64,000 nucleotides of DNA, from NCBI GenBank assembly GCA_038496445.1, contig JALMLS010000344.1:420724-484723 (forward strand), in the 5' to 3' direction. How positions within the stretch are numbered: the first letter of the stretch is position 1; every line of letters starts with the position of its first letter. This DNA is from Trichosphaerium sp. ATCC 40318. Lineage: Eukaryota; Discosea; Flabellinia; Trichosidae. The notes beneath the pieces are model-generated. The model did not search any database and was not told the origin of the DNA. It saw only the letters and a list, made by a program, of their open reading frames with translations. Below, one piece after another: positions 1 through 11,640 of this stretch. A program made the position numbers and the translations under genes.

Positions 1-1134
1 TACCATTGTCTACCAAAGGCGGTTATATTACTCATTATGAACGTGTTGGCAAAGGTTGCGCACATTAAATATTAAAAACACTAACCATTGTACCAGCCAA
101 CGCTGAAGAAGTACGAGAAAAACGACAACAACAAGGCGATAAATGGTTACTATCGTACACAGCAACTGTAGAGAATGATGAGAATACATATAGCCCAACA
201 ATTTATGCACCCGATGATCAGGATGACATTATAGGGAAGGAAATAATAGTTGACAATAGCTCTGAAGAAGGGCCTTCTAACCCTTTTGGTGATGAAGAAG
301 AGGAACCCAAAAAGCAGTAAGAGCCGCTGTTTCTGAAGCCAACTCAAAGTTGTAGGCAAGCAAGACCATGGACTCGGATATCTGTACCTACTGAGCAAGA
401 GAACCAAGTTCAACCCTCAAACGATATTAAAAATAAACCCGTGTCGACGAGGGTGCGTAGAGAACAACGACCATCGATCGGTGTAAGGAAAGTGCGCTCA
501 ACGCCAGGAAAACTTGAGGTATTGTTACATTATGTAGCTCTTTCTTATACTTTCAAGAAACCCAAAACTAAAGAGCCTACTCGGTTGGATCCAAAAAGTA
601 TACTAGATGAAGTAGATGAGTACGATAGATATTGTTTTAAAGTGTTAACATTCATAGCATTGTTGAGAGTTTCATCGTACTTACTAAGAACGAAGACGGC
701 AAATGGGAAGATAGGATTCTTCAAGTCACACGTAAAACTCTTGTAGAGTGCGATATGATCAGCTTGGAGAAACTTAGTACAATGCCACTTTCCAACTTGG
801 TCCGGTTGATCAGAAGAGACGATTGCACGTTGAATTGTTGTTAGCAATTTACTCATTTGTCATTTAGCAAAGGGACCAATGATTGCCGTAGAACTGGAAG
901 AACCAGGGGAATCCGCATTGCAAACTAATATTATAACGTGTCAATATCGAATGGAGAATGACGAAGATGCTTCAAGTGTCGAACAAATTTTGAATGATGC
1001 CATAAAACGGAATAGCACTGAGACAGATGAGCTTTCTAATCTCTTGCGTACAACACGTAGTACAAGTGAGATGGTAGAGGTACAATATTGTTTCATATTG
1101 TAGCGCCTTAATTCTGTACTAGGTGAAGCCACTT
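1..1134 (+). CDS. PH-like domain protein, 3' part of a gene cut by the window edge
   Basis: I do not recognise the family. Joining exons across three to five short introns (for example 620-658, GTACGA...CATAG) gives one open frame. It holds an acidic stretch with an NPFG motif (near 276-287), then a basic linker. After that comes a PH/TH1-like segment reading IVESFIVLTKNEDGKWEDRI and continuing with alternating strands. The end is a helical tail finishing NSVLGEAT and TGA at 1132-1134. The NPF tripeptide is a known ligand of EH domains, which would fit an endocytic adaptor, but that is inference. The start lies outside the window. Only 33 bases separate this stop from the next ATG, and the next frame is also PH-like, so the two may be one gene with an intron I could not place. 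Confidence 0.5.
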
Positions 1135-1167
1135 GAAAAAAAAAACATTGGCGTGGGCACAACTGAC

Positions 1168-2400
1168 ATGAACCTTCAACTAAGATTACGCCTCGATTTT
1201 TTTGTTGATGACTATGAGGAATTTATTACTTACTTTAGTACACATATGTTGTACTATGGTGCCCCTCCAGAAAGTGAAACGTACGTGTAGAAAAAATATC
1301 CTGCAAACCTATTGTTTGCTTAAAGATTATTTTAGATTGGTTCATGTTCTCATGACAAATGTGAATGTGTATATATTACAAAAGGATAAAGGGTACACTT
1401 GTAGTGGTTTTAATGCTTTGTTAACGTTATCATAGCGGTTTATTTTCAAAAGGTGGTCGAACAAACAGTACGAAAGTTTTTTTTTCAACAAAAAAATATC
1501 AACTGCAACTTACTGTTTTCTTCTTAGCACCCCTTCGCCAAATCCTATTTTTCCCACTAAAAGATATTAAACAAATTGTTTATGGACTATTTTTTCAATG
1601 GTTTCGAGTAGAGATCGATAGAAAGCGAGCTTATATTTTTACATCACGATCTAGTGAAAAAACAATACATTTTATAGAAAAGGTCAAGACCTGCAAGCCA
1701 TTCACACGTACACTGGATTTATTAAAGGCATCAGCTCATTTCTTTAGGGTCATTGAATAGGAACCGAGACACTGTATCAAATATTGGTGACTTGATCTCA
1801 AACTCCGTTAGACCTTGGATTGAAATGTCAATCCATGTCTTTCAATGCACAGAGAAATCATCCTATAAATTTCAGATCCACAACAAAGGTAGTACATAGA
1901 TAAGTCATAATATTAACACCATTAGTATCATCGGTTGTACCAAGAACTTTGATCCTCACGCGAAACACAGTTGTATGCCACATTTGAAAATTATAAACCA
2001 ATACTTGACAGCCTGACATTTCTAGCTTTTACTCTCTGAAGACTACACTAAATGGCCGCCACTTTGTTTCCCGTCGTCTACAAAACCTTCAACACCACAA
2101 TTTCGTCTAATGGGCAAACAAGAAATCAAACATGTTGCCAAACTAGTGCGTGACCTTATTCAAACAAAAAAAAACCTTTATCAAAATGAAGAGTTCTTAC
2201 AATAAAAATAGGAAAGACGAAGGGATGTTCCTCTTGCATTTGCCATTGAATTCGATGGCGCAAGCGACGGCGCAGCGGAAGCATCAGAAACATGGCATTT
2301 TGTAGCTGCTGAGGAGCTCGAGTATGAAAAATTTGTTGGGAAGCTTGGAAAGATCTGGGAGTCATTGTTCGGCGTCCCACTTGAACATAACGTAAAATAA
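1168..2400 (+). CDS. Protein with C-terminal PH-like domain, function unknown
   Basis: Seven exons can be joined in one frame; the first intron is 1281-1335 (GTACGT...TTTAG). The N-terminal part (FFVDDYEEFITYFSTHMLYY) is followed by strands typical of a PH-like fold, including PLRQILFFPLKDIKQIV, RTLILTRNTVLLLSEDY and the final WHFVAAEELEYEKFVGKLGK helix ending at TAA 2398-2400. Strand-rich segments capped by a Trp-containing C-terminal helix are characteristic of lipid- or peptide-binding PH-like domains. I cannot name the family. The ATG at 1168 gives a separate gene, but the short gap to the upstream PH-like frame makes a single larger protein with two such domains possible. Confidence 0.55.
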
Positions 2401-2570
2401 ATACATAAAAAGGTTTTTTTGCTGAAAATTAAGCGCACAGCGATCAACATTAAGGAAGATTGTGCTACATATTCCATTTCGTTGTTTGTTTACAACCTAT
2501 CCGCATGGGGTAGTAATTTGACAGTGTCTTTAAAGTAAATCGTAATTTCTTGAATGTACGAATAGTAATT

Positions 2571-5500
2571 ATGAATACAACCGCCCCAACACCCTTCCCG
2601 AACAATATTTCACCACATGAACAACGCATTGTGGAAGCCTTGACACTCACTTCTGCTGCCTTGACAATTACCGGTAGTTGCTTTGCGCTAACAGGGTGTA
2701 CGATATAATACTAAATTGACAATAAATAACGCGACTAGTGTTTTACAAACAACTTCGCCACGCATTTGGACCCGTTTTAATAATGATTATGATCTTCACA
2801 GGTATGTAAAGCGCTCTATCACTTGTAAACATGGGTTCTAAAAAAAAAAATCGATAGATTTATTGGCAGCTGTTGGTCATTACATTGATTTAATATTTGG
2901 CTTATGTACACTTGGAGCTGTCACTATGCAGGTAAGACGTTCATCCTTATCAATACTTACTTCTTATCTGACACTTGTTAGTTCTTTTATTTATCCTCTA
3001 TGGTTAGCACATAACTAGCGTTAATTACAATTTTATTGACTCTTTCGATTAGCTTTGGACAGTTTGCTACACGCATTATGTTTTTGGTATGCGTTATCTT
3101 TTTGTTTATCACGTGATGTCTTATTATTATCCAGAAACTTTTGTACGCAAGAGTAGAGTCATGATGCTCACAAATTGGCCGTATCTTCTTCTTTATTCGT
3201 ACACAAGTTATCGTTTCTTTCGCACAATGCTAAAATGCTAAAACCGTAGAATAATTTCGTTTGGCTTACCCACTGTGACCGTGATTGTTGGGCTAGCTCA
3301 AGGCATATTTGGTCCAACTGTACCTTGGTGTATGTTAATGATTTAACCTGTTTTAAAAAATGTACTTACGTGTGTTACAGGTTGGATTAAATACGAATTT
3401 GAGGTGCGATGAATCACGTGATAAAATTTCCTAACTTTAGATTTCGAAGATTTACAGATTATTACTTTTCTATTGTACGTACTACTATTTCACTACCACC
3501 TATTCACTCACACTTAGTGCCTTATGTAATATTGTTTGTTATTGTTATTATTTTTTACATCCTGGTTCTACGGTACACAAGCACCGTGTTTATTGTATGT
3601 TGAATATTCCTCTAGGAAAGTACTGAGCGCAAACAGTGCTGTTGTTGGCAAGAAGAAATACCACGCCAACTTTAAAGGTTAAATCCACTATGTCTGAGTG
3701 TTGCTAACATAAAATCATTATAGTCGCCCAAGCAGTTACAATAACGTTCTTGCTTCTCAGGTTCCCTGGACTCGTTGATCGACTAGACGAATTTTTCTTC
3801 AAACGTAAGTAATCATAAAGGTAGTCTATGGAATAACAATGTTTAGAAAACGATACTTTCGTATTGACTGTATTACACGCTAGTTTATCTCCTCTCAGAG
3901 GCTTTGTAAATAGTATTATTTTCTTGTGGGTACGCAAGAAAGAACAAAACTCTCATTTAAGTGTATGACATTTCAATTAGATAACAAGACGATTGTATTT
4001 TGTTAACTTTGGCTGTATACAGAGACCTGATACCGTGTATCCAAGTGGAGATACGCTGACACGATCACTCATCACAAATGATGTCATAGCCGAAGACGCA
4101 TCTTTATTTGAGGAGCCTACATCTAAAGGTAAGCGTTACACTGGGCAAACATGCCCAAAATCTCTGTGTGATATTTATTTTGTATAGGTACCAATTCGCA
4201 GTATTCAAGCATACCAGGTGGTTTCGCTGTGAAAAAGAGTAGACCTAGTGTTTTACCCACAACGAAGAGAGAGTGAGTTTGTTTGGTAATGTTGCATCTA
4301 ATATGAGGTAGTAAACCTATCATTCTCGAAACTGGGGCACTTCGAGATGACAGACGCGCTGGCGATAAGTATAGTCTGTTTATTGGTACACAAACTAAGA
4401 AGTCAGTTAGCTATTAACACTCTTTCTAGGCACATGGAACATGGCATGTTTGATTTATATTTGTGTTGTTAATGTGTTAATTACAGGGCGCCGCTGCACC
4501 AGCTGATTTGACAAAATACTTCTCTCCGAAAGGTCAAGCATTTGACTTATATGTATTCGGATTGCAAGAATGTGTATACAAGCCTAGAGACGATTACAAA
4601 TCAATAGAGGAGGACTTGTTAGAGTCCATTAGAGAGTCTCTTCCTGGTTCATACCATACTGTTTGTAGCCAAAGTAGTAAGTACTTAGTTGCATCAACCC
4701 ATTTTAACAGCTGAATTTAGTGTGGCAATTACGCTTGGTGGTCTTAGTAAAGTATGAGTTGAGGGACTTGGTTCGTAAGTGCTGAAAAAACATATTTTCG
4801 GTGAAGCTTATTGCTCTTAGATCACGTGACGATTGGAAAGGAATCAACTGGTCTTGGTAATGTTGTGGTACGGTAATTTATAGCACAAATGAGCATAACT
4901 TGTTGTATAGCCTAACAAAGGAGCACTCGGATTCACAATGTGGCTTGAAAATGTACAGTGGATTTTTTATCATAACTACTCACTTTAACCCCTTAGACAT
5001 CGTTTTGTTTCTTGAATACTCATCTTGCTGCACATGAATGCAATGTAACTCGTAGAAACAAAGACGCTTTAACAATCATTAACGGTTTGAAGTGGACAAG
5101 GAAAAACAAAGAAAGGTAGTCATGATGAAAACCTTGTATTAGTATTTAATCAATTCACAAGAAACAAGCACCATGACATCCCGCTACGAGTTCCAAAAGG
5201 ATTTCAGTTGACGCAAAAATTTCATCACGTATTTTGGTATTCTTATGACCTTTATGTGATGTTATGTAAAGCTAACACGTTCTAGGTTTGGTGATTTAAA
5301 CTACAGAATAGATAAATTGTTTGAAGAAGTTACTGAACATATTTCAAATGAGATAAAGATTCGTAATGGTGATAAACCTGACGGAGAAGGACTTGATGGT
5401 TTGAGAGAAGAAGATCAATTAAATAAGCAACGTAAACTCGGAAAGGTCTTCTTTGGATTTAAAGAGGGGGAAGTCAATTTTATACCAACCTACAGATACG

Positions 5501-6487
5501 AGAGGTAATACCTTTAATCTTTTTTTTTGTTTGTTTATTATTTTGTTGAAACTTTTTTTTTAACTTGTTTGTAAGGAATTGTCGTGAGTTTAGTAAAAAA
5601 GTAGTACATGGGAAAATACAATCACCGAGCTGGTGTGACAGAGTATTATTTAAATCATTGCGTAGCAAAGAACTACAACTTGTAGAGTACGATGCATGTC
5701 ACAATGTACGTAGCAGAAACATGGAAATATGTCGCTAGGTTTTTTCCGTAATCGTGTTGTTAGATAATGTCATCGGATCACTCGCCTGTTTATGCTGTAT
5801 TTAATATCGAAACGATACCTGCACTTATACCTCAACAATCAGAAAAGCAAGCGTATACACTTACAATCTCACAAATTAAATGCTCTTCTTTGGAAGCTGC
5901 CAAGATGATGCAAGATACCATGGAACGAAGGACAAAACTTGTAAGTTCAATATTTTTAACTTGTACATCTTTTTTTAGTTTCACTAAAACATGTTGCAGG
6001 AGCCTTACGTTATATTACATCCGACCTGGATGTCTAAAAAAGATAAAGTTGTGACGGTACGCACCACTTATTTACGCATTTATCTAATGATTTCTTGTAG
6101 CACGTGCGTAAAGGTGATGTAGAGCCTACATATGAGGAAGAAGATATCGAACAGCTTAATGCCTTTAGTGTAAACACCTTTCTTCAATCAAATTGTTAAC
6201 AACTGTAGGCTGACATGGGAGTGTTACCTTGGCATTTCCTTTTTATAGAAGTTAGAGATAGGTCCCTTCATGGTCAAGTACGCTTTTAAGAAAAATATAT
6301 CACGTGGTGTGATTAATTTGGGGTTTTTTAGAATGATGTTTTGGGTGAAGGATTCTTCTCTATCAGAAAGGCATGTACAAATTTAGGACAAACAGTCAAG
6401 TTCAGAAGTGCTCTCACGCGTGTCGGTTTATGTAGTGGGTTTGTAGAAGGTCTAATTACCTTCAAAAAAGTAGGAACTAGTATATAA
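2571..6487 (+). CDS. Seven-transmembrane receptor fused to inositol polyphosphate 5-phosphatase with C2-like tail
   Basis: About 25 exons join in one frame from ATG 2571 to TAA 6485-6487, giving roughly 800-900 residues. The first third has seven hydrophobic spans with a cAMP-receptor-like signature: KKYHANFKVAQAVTITFLLL before TM6 and SLSPLRGFVNSIIFLWVRKK at TM7. A polar linker follows. Then comes a complete 5-phosphatase domain with the diagnostic motifs GTWNMG, DLYVFGLQECVY, NTHLAAHE, FWFGDLNYRID, SWCDRVL and SSDHSPVYAVF. The last ~150 residues look like the C2 domain of SHIP-type enzymes. The family removes the 5-phosphate from phosphoinositides or inositol phosphates at membranes. The join between halves rests on one intron (about 4273-4311, GTGAGT...GGTAG) that keeps frame. 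If it is not spliced, the receptor ends at a TGA near 4276. An intron at 4444-4486 is GC-AG. Confidence 0.75.
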
Positions 6488-6795
6488 ATAAAATAATTCT
6501 TTATGTAACAAACCGTTTGCTTGGTCAACATCATTTTTCGACTGGTCCTTCACTATGTAATATGTAGGTTTTGTTCACCTCATGAAACAAAGGCCGCTTG
6601 ATAGCCACGTAGATCTTTTTGAATGAACTTTTTACAAGGTTGTTATTCACATAACCATTTACAGTCAAACGGCAAACTCACTCAACGTAAAAAGCAAAAA
6701 TGTTTAGCAGATTAGACAATTTCGGTTCGTTATAGAGCTATTAGATAGCTTGTACATCTAACTATAAACCAGACCCTTTAAAACAATTACCAAAG

Positions 6796-8526
6796 ATGGT
6801 AGCAATAGCTGGCGCTGTTACCATAGGCACTGGAGTACTTTATTGTATTTACCAGTTCGCTTTTAGCTCCAGCACAAGGTACATCTCATTTCTTTCCGCA
6901 GGAGACAAATTTACTCGTAGTTTCATGGATAAAACATTGAAATGGGACCCATCAAGCATAAATGATCGAACAGTGCGTATTCGCTCTTTTTTCATGCCAA
7001 AGGCGATTTTTCATACGTCTTTAGGCAGGTCTCTTCCTCATGTGCGCTGTGGGTGATGCAAAAGGAATCCCTTTTGAAATGAAGACATACGAAGAAATAC
7101 AAGCACACCCAGGAAGAAATAAGGTGCATATTATCAAATCCTTTGCAAAAAAACTTGCCTTTTTGTCTCTAACAAAACAAGCTTTACGCCAAATGTACAG
7201 ATCACCCGCTTATGCCTGTGGGCTATGGCCCTGGAAAGCAAACAGATGACACGCAGGTACGAAATGACATTTCAGGAACCGCTTGTTTTTATTCTGTTAA
7301 CACTAAGGCTAGCTTACATGCGCCATGGCACGTGCAATCATGAAGGTATTGAATAAACTTAAACAAAATAGAGTTCTGAAACCTAATGTATAGGCAAACT
7401 GTGTAAATATGGAGGTAATGGCTGAAGAACACATTAAGGAATGGCAAATTAGTGTCGCTGGTACGAATGACGCCACGTAGAGCGATCATGCTAACCATAA
7501 AAGGTTGGGGTGGTACCAAGAAGTCTATTGAGAAATTGAGCCGTGGTATAAGATGGTCAAAGACAGGGAGAGAGTCAGCGATAGGTACAATTTAAGTTCA
7601 TTTTTGATGTCATTGCTCACTATTTTAGGAAATGGTGTCATGATGAAAATGTGTCCACTCGCCTTTTTTTATGCATTCTCTAAGAACTACAACAAAGAAG
7701 AACAACTGGAAGTACGTGGTTACTCTGATGAATTAGTCATTTGACATTTTTCATTAAAAGGAAATAAGCACTTTAACTAAAATGACACATGGCAGCCCAT
7801 CTACACTTGTAACAACAGCTTTATTTACAAAATTTGCAGGTACGTTTTTTCTTGTTCATTTTTTTTTGTGCTCTTCGCTTACTGATAAATCAGAATACCT
7901 TTACAGTCACCCCTCAACTTTGGACACCTCATCTGAGCGAAAGGATTTCTTGAAAAAAGTAATTGGACTCGCTGAGGAAATGGAGCAATTATATATTCCA
8001 AAAACACTGGAAGATGAAGAATGGGTACGTCACTAGTACCAAACATCTGCAAGCCAGCAAAAAAACTTATTCATTTCATAGATTAGTAAAAGCCAGTATA
8101 ATGATTACGACGAATATTTGAGGACAGTGAAGGCTGTTTCACCTCAATTAAAGCAACTTCTAGCTAATTTTTCAACATTGACAGACCAGAAACTTATAAG
8201 TATCAGTAATGGCGGCGGTTTCTTTTGTGTGGATTCACTAGTGATGATTATCGGTCTCTTAATGCGCAAACCACCTACATTTGAAGTTATACTAGATGCT
8301 GTATACATTGGTGGCGACACAGATTCTAATGCAGCCATGATAGGTAAGAACAAATGTTACTTCCTTTAATTTTGTTGTTTTTAACATTTAAAAAGGAGGA
8401 ATTATTGGAGGTATGAAGGGTCTCAAAGGTTTGGAAGTACCAGAAGACAGGTATATAACCCAGTTGGTTGGCTGGCGCTCTTTACTTGATTTATCACAAA
8501 GATTTGCAAAACTATTTAATGCTTAA
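6796..8526 (+). CDS. ADP-ribosylglycohydrolase (DraG/ARH family) with N-terminal membrane anchor
   Basis: Ten or so exons join from ATG 6796 to TAA 8524-8526. The N-terminus has one hydrophobic span (AIAGAVTIGTGVLYCIYQFA), so the protein may sit in a membrane. The catalytic domain shows the family metal-binding motifs: GLFLMCAVGDAKG near the start, KQTDDTQ, and IGGDTDSNAAMIGGIIGG near the end, whose acidic residues bind two Mg2+ ions. The family removes ADP-ribose from proteins or cleaves O-acetyl-ADP-ribose. The TDDTQ exon is followed by an intron at 7257 beginning GTACGA, and the frame resumes LTCAMARAIMK. All key acidic residues are present, so activity is expected. The substrate (Arg, Ser or small molecule) cannot be told from sequence. 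Confidence 0.88.
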
Positions 8527-8652
8527 ATAATACAGTGTTGTCTTGTATCGATCAACTAGTCACGTGTGAATAAACATTTTGAATTGTAGCACGCCTGAAA
8601 ATTGAGTAGTACTAAACCAAATGCGCCTGACAATTGTGCAATTCCACTTTAT

Positions 8653-8997
8653 TTACGCCGTCTTTTGTTTGTCGCCTTGCTGTATTTCTTCTTCTTCATC
8701 GCTGGAGGATTCGTCATCACTGATGCAATCAAGACAATAATACATAACAAGAGTTCCATCTATTTGACTTACTATGTTGCCACACTGTGACCCACTACAA
8801 AAACTCCATGATTTATAAGGCTCAACAGCGTTGTTAAAATGTAAAACACCTTTAACACGAGCAAAATTTGTATCTATGTAATTAACTAAACCCCACGTCG
8901 TGTAGTCTCCACAACCGGCATAAACATAACTCGAATAGTTATCAATGACATCTGTACACTCGGCTTTACCACATAAACTGCATTGGTTGTGTTCCAT
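8653..8997 (-). CDS. Small Cys-rich acidic protein, unknown
   Basis: This is a single uninterrupted frame of 114 residues, unusual in a genome where most genes are split. It starts MEHNQCSLCGKAEC and carries CxxC pairs near both ends (CSLC near residue 6, CLDC near residue 88), with GCG and CSGSQCG between them. That arrangement could bind one or two zinc ions. The C-terminus is a Ser/Asp/Glu-rich acidic run. No family is recognised. It ends convergently 127 bases from the ADP-ribosylglycohydrolase stop. The plus-strand frame overlapping it has no splice or start support. Confidence 0.55.
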   Translation of the reverse strand: MEHNQCSLCGKAECTDVIDNYSSYVYAGCGDYTTWGLVNYIDTNFARVKGVLHFNNAVEPYKSWSFCSGSQCGNIVSQIDGTLVMYYCLDCISDDESSSDEEEEIQQGDKQKTA

Positions 8998-9083
8998 AAA
9001 CTGTCAATACGCCTGCGGTTCAACACACAGTATCAACAACAGAATTTAATTACTTTGACAGGAACGTTGAAAACTTTATTGAT

Positions 9084-9458
9084 TTATTCATCTCCAACAC
9101 CAGAATTAGACGACTTTTCCCCGTCGTATTTCGCCATTAGCATACCGATGGTGTCGCGCGCTACTTGAGTAGGTGTGCGCTTCGTTAAATGCGTGTTTTT
9201 GGCACGATAAGATTGGCGCCTAGCGGCGTTTTTAGTGAAATAATACTTCTGCAGAACAAAATTCAAGTAAAGGGCGCACCTGCGCTTGTAGTCGCGTTGT
9301 TTTGCTCTCATCTCTAGCCACGACTTGTTGTCCGAGTTAGTGCCTAATTTGCCTGTCAGTGAAAAATTAAAAGAGCGAGCTGATGTATTACCCGCTTGAG
9401 CACTGCCCAATAGAATCTCAGGAACCTGATTTGCCTTGTTTTCTCTTGACAGAGACAT
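9084..9458 (-). CDS. Small basic protein, unknown
   Basis: The frame starts at ATG 9456-9458 (MSLSRENKANQVPEILLG). Read straight through it is 124 residues. An intron starting GTGCGC and ending CCGCTAG (about 9216-9275) would shorten it and join DYKRR to RQSYRAKNTHLTKRTPTQV. I prefer the spliced form because the joined segment reads like one conserved basic helix, and the retained part is only hydrophobic filler. The C-terminus is VARDTIGMLMAKYDGEKSS. No family is recognised with confidence. Confidence 0.5.
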   Translation of the reverse strand: MSLSRENKANQVPEILLGSAQAGNTSARSFNFSLTGKLGTNSDNKSWLEMRAKQRDYKRRCALYLNFVLQKYYFTKNAARRQSYRAKNTHLTKRTPTQVARDTIGMLMAKYDGEKSSNSGVGDE

Positions 9459-9527
9459 TATAAAATCATACTCTTGTAGAACGGACCCAAAGCGCTTACC
9501 TACGCGTTTATTGAGTCAGTATACTAT

Positions 9528-10140
9528 TCAGCTAAACCTGCTACCAGTACTTCGATGCTTCACCACACCGATAGCATTCTCATAAAAGAAGTCGTGCGTT
9601 CTCACGGGGTTGCTTTTCTGTGGTAATAAGACAAAAGCAGCGTTTAAATTTATAATAAGTGCCTTTTTGGTCGGAATGAAGGTTGTGGACGCGTCTAAGC
9701 TTAGTTTTGTGAACACTTGTTGTAGTTTTTCCTTATTGTCAGCTAGCCAATGTTCCATTAGTGTTTTCACTAATTATTCCGTCATCATAACGTTTGTCCG
9801 GTCCGGCGATTTTAACAAGTAACACAAACCACAAAAGTTTAACTGGCTTTTTTTGATAAGTTTGATTTCGGCGTGTTCCATTTTTAAACGCCTCAACTAG
9901 CCACGAATCACGCTCAAATAACACCGCACGCACGGGAAATGTGTGATGGCCGGTTGCATTTGCTCTACTAAGTAACTGATACTTCAAAAAAAGCAACTTT
10001 TTGTTTGTACAGTTCTGATTAGTCTTATCGGATTGAACAACAACCGCGTTCACATCACTTTTTACTTCGGGAGGTTTTAGGCTATCAAATCGGCTGCTAA
10101 GTTTAGACGAACGAAATTTAGTCAGTTTTTCGTTACAAAA
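9528..10140 (-). CDS. Unknown protein, start not resolved
   Basis: An open frame without ATG runs from about 10140 down to about 9790 and contains FRSSKLSSRFDSLKPPEVKS and RAVLFERDSWLVEAFKNG. An intron beginning GTTATG and ending GGCTAG (about 9743-9792) keeps frame and leads into DNKEKLQQVFTKLSLDAS and FIPTKKALIINLNAAFVLL, ending at TGA 9528. The beginning overlaps the region upstream of the 14-3-3 start on the other strand. Either a first exon is missing or the gene is divergent with a very short promoter. No domain is recognised. Confidence 0.35.
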
Positions 10141-10167
10141 CCTAAATCACAACACAAGCATAACAAC

Positions 10168-11255
10168 ATGGACGAGAGAGAAGAAGCAGTTTACATGGCA
10201 AAATTGGCTGAACAAGTACGCTTCCTTTGCCGCTGTTTACCGCTTGCTGTTTTGCTTTGTTTTTGTTTTTTGCGATCTGTTTTAGTAGTGCACTGAACGC
10301 GGTTTGGTTCCGCTGGTACCTCGGCCACTCGCCCTGGTTCCTCCGGCGCTTTTGCTGTTTTCAACTACTGATTTACGGTTGTGGATCTTTTTTTACTTTA
10401 CCTGCCTTTCCACGCTCCCACAAGCGCTCTCGTTTACCCTTGTACCTACTTACGCTGTTTAGGCTGAACGCTACCAAGAGATGGTTGATGCCATGAAAAA
10501 AGTCGCTCAACTCGGCACAGAATTGACTGTTGATGAGAGAAACCTCTTCTCAGTTGCTTACAAGAACGTTATCGGCGCTCGCCGTGCTGCTTGGAGAATC
10601 GTTTCTTCAATCGAACACAAAGAAGTCGAAAGGTACCAATCGCTTTCTACTTCTTTCGTAGCTTTTTTTAGCTTTTTTTTTTTTGGGTTGTTAGTGTTTC
10701 GTTTACTCACGCCGTTAAATTAGGAACGAAAACAACGCCAAAATCGCTAAGGTCAAAGAATACCGCGTCAAGATTGAGGAAGAACTCACCGAGATCTGCA
10801 ACGACATCCTTAAAGTTTTGGATGCTCACCTCATTGAAAAAGCTGTATCTAGCGAGTCTAAAGTCTTTTACCTTAAGATGAAGGGCGATTACTTGAGATA
10901 CATGGCCGAGTTCAGCACAGGCGATACACGCCAAGAAGCTGCCAACAAAGCCCTCACCGCATACAAAGCCGCCATTGACGTTGGTTCCAACGACATGCCA
11001 CCTACAAACCCAATCCGCCTCGGTCTCGTTCTCAACTTCTCCGTTTTCTACTACGAAATCATGGACAACCAAGACGAAGCTTGCTCTTTGGCCAAAAAAG
11101 CTTTTGATGATGCCATCTCTGACTTGGACAAACTCAGCGACGACTCATACAAAGAGACCACACTTATCCTCCAATTGCTCAGAGAGAACTTGAGCTTGTG
11201 GACATCTAGCAAAGGCGAAGATGATGACAAAGAAGAAGATGAAGCTGATGAATAA
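10168..11255 (+). CDS. 14-3-3 protein
   Basis: Three exons: 10168-10215, 10463-10632 and 10724-11255. The introns are 10216-10462 (247 nt, very pyrimidine-rich) and 10633-10723. The protein is about 249 residues, the usual length. The start reads [20 protein letters not shown]. The family signatures are present: [20 protein letters not shown] for the groove-forming helices, and YKDSTLIMQLLRDNLTLW-like text at [17 protein letters not shown]. Lys and Arg residues of the phosphopeptide pocket (K in [10 protein letters not shown] and Y in the YLRYMAE region) are kept. The tail is the typical acidic run. 14-3-3 dimers bind phospho-Ser/Thr partners in the cytosol. The long first intron so near the ATG could carry regulatory sequence. 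Confidence 0.97.
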
Positions 11256-11640
11256 TTCTCCTTTTCTCATTAATTAATTTTAAACAATGGCGGCGGCCTC
11301 AACAACACGTTCTGTAACTAATAATAATAGAACCAAGTGGTTTTTGAAAGCTATACCTGTCTGTTTTTTTTTTCTTTTGTTTTTGCTTCGCTTTGTTTTG
11401 GTCGTGCTGTTTTGTTACCTTGACGTTTTGTTGGAGACAATTCGCCAATTCTCTTTTTGCAATTCCTTCCTTTTATTTTATTGTTCCTCTTCTCGGCTGA
11501 ATTCTGTTTATCTAGTAAAAAAGTAGAGTGTACACTGTTTTAGTAGTAGTTTACGGAGTTGTTGCAGTTAAGTTCCGTATTACAGCCTTTTTTGTGTTTT
11601 TGGTTTGATTTCGCGAGCTTCGGGTGTGGTTTTGACCAAC

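Noticed and set aside
10707-11072. 121-codon minus-strand frame inside 14-3-3
   Set aside because: It is a shadow of the highly conserved 14-3-3 exon.
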